Positions 55,140 to 64,000 of a DNA stretch of 64,000 nucleotides are shown here, one piece after another. A model generated the notes under the pieces. That model was not told where the DNA came from, made no database searches, and saw only the letters and a program-made list of their open reading frames with translations. Position numbers and translations under genes: made by a program. Numbering within the stretch: position 1 is the stretch's first letter; the number at the start of each line of letters is the position of its first letter. The stretch comes from Agapanthus africanus (lineage: Eukaryota; Streptophyta; Magnoliopsida; Asparagales; Amaryllidaceae), in assembly GCA_030015575.1 (NCBI GenBank), contig CM057340.1, positions 753,617,632 to 753,681,631 of the forward strand, given 5' to 3'.

Positions 55140-58125
55140 TGTCACGCCCTGCTTCCCAGAGTACGCTAAACTGGGCACGTGACATACCCAACCATGCTAC
55201 CTGTGGGTAGGAAGTATCCATCCACAGTCACATTACGGCTGTCGAGATATCAAGAATAAAATAAAACTATCTAAAACATGTCCGTAAGCCAAGATACCAT
55301 GAGTCAATAATAATAAAAGTGCGGAAGTAAAAGATCCAATACACAATAACTGGAAAGTATGTCCCATAATGCGGGCTCACATCAGGAATAAAATGCAGGA
55401 AATAAAGAACTAACTAATACTGACACCTCACAGCTCAGCCTGCTGGCTGAAGTACTCCTACTCGGACTGCAGCAACGGTACAGAATCTGGGCCATGCAAA
55501 ACCCAGACGTCAGCGCGTCATGTCAACAAGTAATAACATATGAACAGTGTAACAGGCAATGCGAATATAAACATGAATAAAGTAAGGGTAACAATAATAT
55601 AAATCAGGGCGGTGCAGGGTAGTGTGCAGTGGGTAAACGAAACTGTGCTATCAGGTTTTCTGTTCTAAAGTCTTTGAAATCAAATTGATGAATCATCGAT
55701 GTAACTTAATAGTATCTAGTGCATGCCCGGGACCACGGTCTACAGACTCTCGGGCTGAAACCGAGACGTGCCGCTAGGCACTAACAGGAAAGGAGTACAG
55801 ACCAACGATGTCAGCAGCATCGTCACGAGGCGGGCCTAGCCTCTAAAACTGATCAGAACAAGTAGCGAACTGTTGAGTTACAAGTCAGGTTTCACCTTTG
55901 ATTCTCCATACCCCCAAGCTATATGTGTATGTCAAGTCAGGTATTCAGTAATCAAGAACTAATGCCAACACAGGATCAGGTAAGCAGGTTTGTCTGGGTA
56001 GACAACAGAAACGGTCCGTGAGGACCACATATCAGGTTTGTTGGCATTAGACACAAGATCAGGTAACGGGTCAGGTCATGGTACATCAGGTCAAGTCAAG
56101 CAATATACGGTACCATGTCGGGTCAATCAATATGTATATTGCAAGTCAGGTCAAGATGTAAACGACATCATGGGTGTGCTCATAATCAGTTACATAATCA
56201 AGCATGGTTATCAACAACATAAATCTAAGCAATGAATTAAATAATAAAGCAGCTTCAATTAATTAGCAGTACAGTTATCAGTTGTATTACAGAGATGATT
56301 TCAATATTATAAGAATACAGTATGACAGTTAGGGCCGTTAAATCATGTTAACAAGTTTAAAAGTTTTAGGGATGCAATGATTTATATATAGGTTCAATGG
56401 ATGAAATCACAGCTAATACAGGTTAAATGCACACGAGTGTCCGAATGGAGTAAAACTATAAAGAGAATGCCATAGGCTATGTCAATAGTGAAAAACGTGA
56501 TTAAACATATAAATACGGTTATTAGGTTTAATAAAGTAAATGCAAACGGTAGGTTTCAAGTTTGGAAGCTAGAATGATATAACACGACACTGAACATGTA
56601 AAGGGAAATCGTGGTACTAAGTTAACTACAGGTTTAGGGTGCTATCAGTGTGTATGTAAATATATTATTTAGCATGTAGTAAGGGGTACTTGCCTTGACG
56701 GGTTGCGGATCGGGAAAACGGAACGTTACACGTCGGCGGGGAAATCTCACGACGTGCGCACGGTTCACGGAATGAACCCAAACGACGAACAGTGGAACCA
56801 CACAGGTCAGGCTACCTCGCTGGATCATCGAGACACGTCGCCGGCACGGCCGGATTCTGGCGAGACACAAAACAGTGAACCTTCGATAATCTAAAATGCA
56901 AACAATAAAAGAAAAGAAAAAAATATAAAGAAGTAGGGAAGGAGGATAGAGAAGGGGTGCTCACGAGGGTCTGCGGAGAGGTTGTGGTCGCCGATCACGT
57001 CGACGGAGCTCCGGCGGTCAGCCTACGATGACGGCGAGAAATATACAGATCAAGAAACATGAACAGAGAAGGAAGAAGAAGAAAGGAGAAGAGGAGGGGA
57101 TGCTAAGCTCACCGAGGAGGGTGCTCGCGAGGCCAGGGAACGTATGAAGATCGCCGGCGGCGATCCCACGACGTGCTGCGGCTTGCAGGTGGGTGCGCGG
57201 CCTCGTGCAGGGTACTCGGGAAGTGGGGAAAGGAGGAATGAGATGCAGTGGAGCTGACGAGGGCGAGGAGGCGATGCGGCCGGCGGTGATGGCGTCGGCG
57301 TTGGGGCAAAGGTGAGGGAGGACGAGGCGGTGATGGCTCGCGGAGGTGGGTTCGCGTTCTGGAGAAATAAGGAGGAGAAAAAAATATATATATAGGGGGG
57401 AGAGAGAGAGAGAGAGAGGAGAGAGATAGAGAGGAGGTAAGAGATCGAGAGGAGAGAGAAACGGGGAGGAGAAAGAAAATTGGCACGTAGTGCCAAAGAG
57501 AGAGAGAGAAGAGAGAGAAAGAGAAGAAGAAAAGAGAGAGAGAGAGAGAGAGAGAGAGAAGGGTAGCGGGGCCCGGGGAAATAAACAGAATGTGATTGGT
57601 TGGGGAATAAAAATTGTGAAAGATTTAAGGGAGCTGAAAAAAATATTCTGGGGGTTTAAAGTATTAGTTGGTTAAGAAAAATATTATATTCGACGGGAAA
57701 AAATTTGAAATTAGGATTTGGCGCGAATGTAAAATATTTCCAAATTGCGTCCGGATCGGGTCCAAAAATTTGAAATTGAAATAAGAAAATTATAGGCGGG
57801 ATCCAAAATTTTAAATGAAGTATTTTACAATCAAAAAGCATACCCCCAAAATGGACGCACGTACGTACGCGTAGCCGTCCAAACACGTCCGTTTCACTGA
57901 ACGGGACGAGAACGTGATGCAAGGACGCTACCAAGGGTTAAGGGTGTTAAGCAGGCTGTGTCAAATATTTTTAATTTTATTTTAGATGCCTTAAATCGTT
58001 ATATGTAGAATTGAATTGACGGGGTAAAATTACAATAAGTAACAATCAAGCAAGATAAATGAAATAAATGCCACACTCCATTCATATGGTAACTGAAATT
58101 AGTAGAACTGGCCTCGGTTGTTACA
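55140..58125 (-). mobile_element. solo LTR of the C family (2.99 kb)
   Basis: Begins tgtcacgccctgcttcccag and ends ggttgttaca, matching both C LTRs along its whole length (about 200 bases longer, with clear divergence). Flanking 5-mers ggatg (55135-55139) and gaatg (58126-58130) form a target duplication with one change. There are no internal sequences, so it is the product of recombination between two LTRs. It lies in the RT coding part of B. A GA microsatellite at 57400-57565 corresponds to those in the C LTRs. Confidence 0.92.
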
Positions 58126-58296
58126 GAATGAGAGGCTTTCCCTTGACCGGAGCGGTCAGTACCGGTGGATTCTGCAGGTATTGCTTGATTTCGTCCCGTG
58201 TACTTTGGAATTTCTGATCCCAGACGAACGGGGTCCATTTCTTCATTATATGGTTGTAGCGACGGCACTTGCCAGAGAGGTTGACATGGAGTTTGA
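58126..58296 (-). pseudogene. element B RT thumb fragment
   Basis: Minus-strand reading from 58296 gives LSGKCRRYNHIMKKWTPFVW, then QSTRDEIKQYLQNPPVLTAP, matching the end of RT in Tat elements. Upstream of LSG the coding sense stops abruptly and 3'-UTR-like sequence begins, so the fingers and palm of RT, including the catalytic DD, are gone. Confidence 0.8.
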
Positions 58297-58299
58297 CAC

Positions 58300-59040
58300 C
58301 TGTTTAGGCATCAGTATCGCTACAACTGGGATATTGCCAGGAGCGACTCATCATTTGCCTTGAGAGGACTCAAAATTTGATACCGATTTAGGCATCATCA
58401 TTGCTACAACTGGGATAGTGCCAGGAGCGAATCATCATTTGCCCCTATCGATTTGGACAAAGGTGGCTTAGTAAGCAGGGTTAGAATCCTGTCGATTAAG
58501 ACTTTTGACTTTATAAGCCGTAAGGGTCTTATAAAGAGTTTTCTCGCTACGAGTCGTGAGGATCTCATAGGCGTATTTTTTCTTTAAGAATCATGGGGAT
58601 TCCTAAGTGATGGCATCTCTTGTAAGTCGTAAGGATCTTCCAAGAGTGTTTTCTTCTTATAAGCCGAAAGGACCTACAAGTGTTATTCACCAAATGGGGA
58701 CATTTCTTACCATTTATAGAACTTGGCAAAGAAATATTTATTCGTGCCCCTGGGTTGTATACAAGTGTCAATATGGACCGCCTGCAGGGCAATTTAGGGG
58801 ATATGACGGCTTAAGAACAGGTCCAGATCCCTGTAACTTAAGGCTTTTGAATCCTATGAGCCGTGAGGGTCTCACAGGGGGATTATCCTTACGAGTCGTG
58901 AGGATATCGTAAATGTATTTATTTTAACGAGGTTGCGCCCTTCCAGGTTTTCACAAGCTCGCCGGCAGTCCTGCTGTTTTTACTCACAGCGCCCTTTCGG
59001 CTTTTCATCCGTGCCCATTTTGCTTGTGGACATACCTTTT
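58300..59040 (-). repeat. copy of the B 3' UTR between gag and RT
   Basis: Collinear with 40618-41470: the same double atattgccaggagcga repeat, the same hairpin modules (for example CTTTATAAG at 58509-58517 with CTTATAAAG at 58528-58536), ggattgtatacaagggtcaa-type and ccctttcgg...catccgtgcccat blocks, with many small differences. It stands where protease and most of RT should be. Confidence 0.85.
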
Positions 59041-59157
59041 TTTCTTTCATTTTTTTGAGCGGGGCATTCCACTAGATTGTAGGACCTTTTTGTAGGCCCC
59101 TTAATATCCTTCCTGTCTTTTGAGAAGAAAGGACCATTCCACATAGAGATTCTTCCG
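59041..59157. other. short segment between the UTR copy and gag
   Basis: Nothing recognisable; T-rich start. Confidence 0.4.
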
Positions 59158-60989
59158 TCAGTGAGAAATATGCCCCCTGTGTATATCTCGGGGGGAACGA
59201 GTACCCACTCCGTCGCTATTTTGGCGACATGTTGCTTCAGAACTGCTTATTTTTGTTGAGCGTAGGCGATAAATGCCATCTTGCAATTGCTTTTCACTCG
59301 TCATCATCGGATGAGAAAGAGTCTTGACCCATTTGATCCAATCGAGCCATTTTATCAATGAGTTCTTGGAAGGTCGTCGGCTTGAAGAGGGCCATATACG
59401 AGGACGCCTTTGAATTTGGGTCAAGGGTGGCTATGAGCATTCCCATAGCTGTAACTTCATCGATTCGTTGCTTGTATTTGACCAGAGATATCGCCATCGG
59501 GTAACAAATTGAACCCAAGTCTCATTCGGTTTAAACCTTTCGTTGACCAGCTCTGTCACGGTAGTATGTTCGTTCTTATTAGCGAATCCTTGACAGAAGA
59601 GCATGTCCATTTCGTTAAATCTCTTCACGAAATCATTTGGGAGTTCCGCATACCATACGAAGGCGATGCCCGCCAGACCGCTGACGAACTGTCGGAGGAG
59701 TAGTGTATCATTCTCTCCAGAGTTACCGCATATGGATTTAAATCGCGCGATGTGCTAGTGAGGATTCCCTGTTCCTTTGTATATGTAGAGTCGGAAGTAT
59801 GTATTCTGGCGGGTACTGTATTTGATCGTAGCACGCTGGATACGGTCGAACAGTCTTGATTGGCCTATTTGATACTTTACTGGTATAGTGAGTTTTGATT
59901 TGTTGAGCGACATATTCGTTCAGCTTTGCTTTTGGAATCATTTCTTTTTCGGCCGTTGATGAGACTCGTAGAAGATTTGAAATGTTACCCTTGTCTTTAA
60001 GAGCGACTACCGGCAGTTCATTTGCTTGTGGTTCCGATTGAACCATCGTTTCGGACATTTTTGCCACTTCTTCATCTTTCTTTTTGAGAGCGTGATTTAG
60101 GAAATCAATATCCAACTCGTGCTCTATTCTTTCTCCAAGTGCGTCTTCGGGATTTGCCTTAGACGATGGATTAGCAAGTGATGCCGCCTGAGCAAGCATC
60201 TCCTGTAGCTTTTCACGTTGCAGTTGAGCCTTTTCAGGGTCCGAGTATGCGGTCCGTAGCTAATAGATGCTTGAACTTCATCTTTGGAGTTCACCATGTG
60301 GACTGCATGAACAGCTGTGCCCCCACACTTGGGGTGTTTGTAGTTTTGGCCTTTGGAGTTTGCCTCGGGCACTTGAGCTTTATTAGGCCTCTCTTTTTTG
60401 TGAAAAGCCGCTTTGGTTTTGGGAGGAACCGCTGTATTAGGACCCGTCTTGGGATGGGTCCCCTTGTATTTGAAAGGGGATTGTCAGAATTTGGCTGACG
60501 TCTAGGAGAAGAGCCGCGGTTGACGACAGAGACCTTCACCCGCTTCCACACCTTATATATAGATGAGGAAAGTTATTTTAGAGAGCGAATTGGTTTCTGC
60601 TCTTGTGGGATCTCCATGGGCTGCGGAGATTCCTTCAATATTGCGGTGGGAGAATTTTGTCTGACCCTTCGCAACAGTTTGAAGCTGTTCCCGGTTGGAA
60701 CAACAACATTCACCACTAGGGTTGAAACAGGACCATACGAAGAACTGCTCCTAGCTCATTTTGTATTATGCCGATATCGACGTCGACCGTTTCTTACGGT
60801 CAGGATTTGATTAGCCTCAGAATTTTGCTGAGCCTGCCCCATGTTTCCTTTGAGAGCTTGAATATTCTGCCCCCTGCGTCGATCTTGGTCTTCGGCAGGT
60901 GCCCGTTGTTTGAAAACTGATTTTGTCGGCAAAGCTGCAGCTTGGGGAACCAGCCTGTGGAAGACAGACTTCCTCTGGGCTTCCTCCAT
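59158..60989 (-). pseudogene. element B gag, heavily frameshifted
   Basis: Traceable pieces on the minus strand are: MEEAQRKSVFHRLVPQ (60989); a basic stretch (60551-60291); MLAQAASLANPSSK (60199) with KLNEYVAQQIKTHY and YDQIQYPPEY; then KRFNEMDMLFCQGFANKNEH and RFKPNETWVQFVTRWRYLW (59628-59431), the Retrotrans_gag core; and FKPTTFQELIDKMARLDQM (about 59380-59320). Pieces fall in different frames with stops between them, so Gag is dead. The identity rests on order, position next to the PBS, and the typical WVQFVTRWR-type motif. Confidence 0.8.
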
Positions 60990-61284
60990 CGACGTTGAGG
61001 CACCGAGGGTGGGAGGTGGGAGTATCGACCCAAAGAGAATCCCGTTGATTTCTTAAAGAGCCGGGTTGCAGAGATTTGAGGCTGCAAGTGGCCCATGCTT
61101 GACTCCACTGGATATGACAGAGCCTGAGCTGCTAGGGTGGGAGGCAAACACCATTCTTCATCGAGACAAAACACCGGCTTCAGTATCCTATCACCCAAGG
61201 GCAACCACAAACATATATACCACGATTATTTGATCGCGTAAAAATACGACACACGAAGTGTGGAGTGGAAAGATGAAAAGATCC
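60990..61284 (-). other. element B leader
   Basis: About 300 bases between PBS and gag; no separate gene supported. Confidence 0.55.
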
Positions 61285-61303
61285 CACCGGACGTGCCAGA
61301 ATC
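61285..61303 (-). other. primer binding site of element B (Tat type)
   Basis: On the minus strand gattctggcacgtccggtgg follows the LTR end, resembling the TGGCACGCCCGGTGGGA-type sites I recall from Tat-lineage gypsy elements. The tRNA is not assigned with certainty. Confidence 0.6.
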
Positions 61304-64000
61304 TGTTTACCGCCGAAAACCTGGAAGACAGACATCTTGCCTGAATTTGGGGGAATATGCTATTTGGATTTATCCGCCCACCTCTCCGAAGCTGCCAAGC
61401 TGATTTATGGCATCGTGTATCGGAGGTTTGGACGGATGCGGCCGTTGTAGCAGATTTCGTCAGATTCCCCCTCGTTGTGAGGTGTTTGATTGTGGGGATG
61501 TTCTTCTCTGCAGGCGCAGGCCCCTGCAGTTAATTACGTTATCGCGTAGCGACAACCACTTTCTCCTGCTCCAGAAGGTCACTTCGTGTCATGTGTGTTT
61601 GTTTTGTTTTTGGTTACCCGTGGATTGTATACGGAGACTAATTTATGTTACCGCCCGTAGGGCGTGGATTAGTCCAAATCCGTATATTCTTAGATTTGGT
61701 TTGGGTTGATTTAAGGATCGCTAATCTCATTTGAGATTAAGATCAACTTAAATGTTTGTTGAGGATGCGTTAGTCTAATTTTAGACTAAGATCTACTCAA
61801 CAGAATTTTGGGATCATTCAGACCCAACAAAAGAGCATTTGGGCTCTATTGCTTTAGTTTAAGGATGTTACAGTCCGTAGCTAGTTTAAAGACATTGCGG
61901 TCCATATGAATGTGCTCATGGGTTTGGGAGTGTACCAAAAAGCTGTTGGTTGTCAGGACCCTCCATCTCTCTGAAGACGTTGAAGAATTACAATGACATG
62001 TATCAGAGGTGTGGAGAGATGTACCCTTGAACCGAACTCCAGATTGAAGGGAGAGATCATGGTGAACGAACATCATTTTAGATGCCATGTGTCAGAAGAT
62101 CATTAGTCATCTTTGGAATTAAGATCGATTTGGGGAGACCTGAGTATAGGAGGGCTTGGTTGATTGATGGTTAAAAGGGTTTTTTTGCCTCAGGAGACTT
62201 GGCTAATTTAGGCTAAGGCTGGCCCCCTCATAGTGTTAAACACTTATATTTGTTTGGCACTCATGTGCTCCCATGTGAGGCTCTTAAGCAGTGTTAAACA
62301 CTGAAATTTGGAGCGCTCACGTGTGGCACGTGAGGCGTCTGAAAATTGGGCTTTGCTTCTTTGAGTTTATTCCCTTCTTCTTTTATAAGTGCTAAGCACT
62401 ATTGGGGGTCATGTGGGAGCACATGAGGCACCCTAAAATGAGAACGGTCTTTAATTTATTCCCCTTTTCCTTTTATAAGTGCTGAGCACTATTAGGGGGG
62501 TCACGTGACTCGATCTCAGTCGTTCCTTTTTGTTCCTCAGAGATGCTCACGTGGGAACACGTGATCTGTCGTAATAGCGTTGAACGACAATCATTTCTTT
62601 TATGTGCATGGAAATCTTGATCTGAGTTTTGAGCATTTCAGATCCCTTATTTTGATAAGAATTAAATTCTTTTATAGGGTTAAACCCTATTTTTATCAGA
62701 GGAATTAAATTTTATATGTTTTGAAGAATTAAATCTTTAAACTTAGTTCTTTCCCCTAAGTTTTGAGTCTGCATAACAGAATCTCTCCGATGAGAATTAA
62801 ATTCTCGACTTGTGGGGAGATCTGCAGACCTCAACCAGAGGAAGAGCTAAGTTCTTTTTGGAAGAGTTAAACTCTTGAAATGGCGAAGAAGACATAAAAT
62901 GATCTCTATAGCTTTCTTCTTATCTAGGGTTTCTTTTTCTAAAAGAGAGCTCTTCTTCTTTCTTTTTTTTTTGTTTCTCAAATCTTTTGGGGGGGTCTCT
63001 CATCTTTTAGAGAATTGAATCCTCTCTCTATTTTTCTTCCCCTCTCCCCCTTTGTGTTTCTCCTCCTCTCCTTGCTCCTATTTATACGAGAAGAATAAGA
63101 ATCAATTTGTTAAGAGTATCCCTCATTGAGAGATCATGATTAATTTCATGATTTTTTAGATTAATCGGTGAATTTTATTCACCGTTGGATTTTTAATCTA
63201 AAGGCTCTCTGTTTAACATAGATGATTTCTTGTTTGTTTAACAAGATTATGAATATCTTGTTTGTTTTAACAAGATCAGAAATATATTTTTTTAATATAG
63301 AATTTAATTCTATCATATCTTTTTAGTTTAAAAAGATCAGAAATATATATTTTTTATATAGAATTCTATCATATGGATATATTGTTAGTTTAACATAGAA
63401 TTTGATTCTTATCATATGAATATCTTGTTAGTTTAACAAGATTAGGAAAATATTTTCCTATGATAGAATTTTATTCTACCAGATAATCACCGTTGGATCT
63501 TTGATCCAAAAGTTCTCTATTTAACAGAGAAGATCTTTCTAATTTAAGGAAGATCAGAAAAATATTTCCCAAAATAGAATTTAATTCTAGAATTTGATAG
63601 GAGTATTTTAAATTGGGACGCTCACATGCTTTGCATGTAAGAGGCAAGAGAACTCACGTGTTTAACACGTGACCCCTGCTGTGGGTTTTAGCCTGTTTAT
63701 GTTCAGCACTAATATGCTTTGCATATGAGCGCTCACGTGTTTTAAATGTGAGGCCTGTTTGGTCATTGGTGATTTATGTTCAGCGCTTATATGCTTTACA
63801 TATGAGCGCTCACGTGTTTTACACGTGAGGCCTGTTTGGCCCTCAGTTATTTTCTTTCAGTGCTTATATGCTTTGCATATAAGCGCTTACGTGTTTAACA
63901 CGTGACGTCCAACCGTGAATTTTTTTCCTCTTTCGTCTCTCCCCCTTTTTAAGGGTTATAAGGGAACATATAGCTCTTGGCCGCAAATTTTGGTGGGAAC
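61304..64000 (-). repeat. element B 5' LTR, all but its last base
   Basis: Partner of 34690-37399. It begins tgtttaccgcc and reaches ggtgggaac at the window edge, where the left copy continues with the final a of its CA end. It has the same hairpin and G-box arrays (for example 61722-61739, 63654-63672, 63809-63829). Confidence 0.9.

Larger units (their letters stand above)
34690..64000 (-). mobile_element. Tat-like Ty3/gypsy element B, old, with two nested insertions
   Basis: Two LTRs start with tgtttaccgcc at 34690 and 61304; the inner parts read on the minus strand. The order is 5' LTR (61304-64000), PBS, gag remnant, a piece of 3'-UTR-like sequence, RT/RNase H fragments, integrase, a long tandem-repeat-rich 3' UTR, polypurine tract and 3' LTR (34690-37399). 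The window ends one base before the expected A of the right LTR. The pol type and the tandem repeats in a long 3' UTR fit the Tat/Ogre lineage. Element D (43531-54586) and a C-family solo LTR (55140-58125) are inserted in pol. Without them B is about 15 kb. The left flanking 5-mer is cttgg (34685-34689). Protease and most of RT are missing. Confidence 0.88.

Overview
This window is repeat-dominated plant nuclear DNA. It holds nested Ty1/copia and Ty3/gypsy LTR retrotransposons, CACTA and Mutator-like DNA transposons and a probable Helitron. The only host-gene trace I can support is a broken neprosin-family (DUF239) fragment. There are no rRNA, tRNA or prokaryotic features. The exact species cannot be read from the sequence. 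The only intact long reading frame is the copia gag-pol at 1587-5555.

Layout, left to right. (1) 1-764: end of an LTR of a Tat-like gypsy element (called B'), running off the left edge and inserted into a copia LTR. (2) 765-9644: very young copia element A on the minus strand, with 3' LTR part 765-1572, gag-pol, a long structured leader, a tRNA-Met-type PBS, and 5' LTR 7615-9644. It sits in (3) the right end of a CACTA element (9645-10239). (4) 10240-17542: a 7.3 kb island of ordinary DNA between two CACTA ends, holding a small Helitron candidate, a MULE with a perfect 9-bp target duplication, and the neprosin-like remnant. (5) 17543-34689: left end and transposase exons of a second CACTA. 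This is split by a solo LTR (19270-33599, TSD ttgcc), which is itself split by a complete chromovirus C (20051-30476, TSD tcctc). (6) 34690-64000: old Tat-like gypsy B on the minus strand. Its 3' LTR is 34690-37399, followed by a tandem-repeat-rich 3' UTR and broken pol and gag. Its 5' LTR is 61304-64000, and the window stops one base before the expected LTR end. B has been interrupted by a complete but broken Athila-like gypsy D (43531-54586, plus strand) and by a solo LTR of the C family (55140-58125).

The nesting gives relative ages: CACTA 2 before the solo LTR before C; B before D and before the C-family solo LTR; CACTA 1 before copia A before B'. LTR pair similarity agrees by eye: A is almost identical, C is close, and D and B are more diverged.

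The most unusual signal is in the Tat-like family (B and B'). Its LTRs and 3' UTR are built from many short hairpin-capable modules. Their arms change together from copy to copy while loops and linkers stay constant, which looks like covariation. I found no gene cluster that looks like a new enzymatic or defence system.
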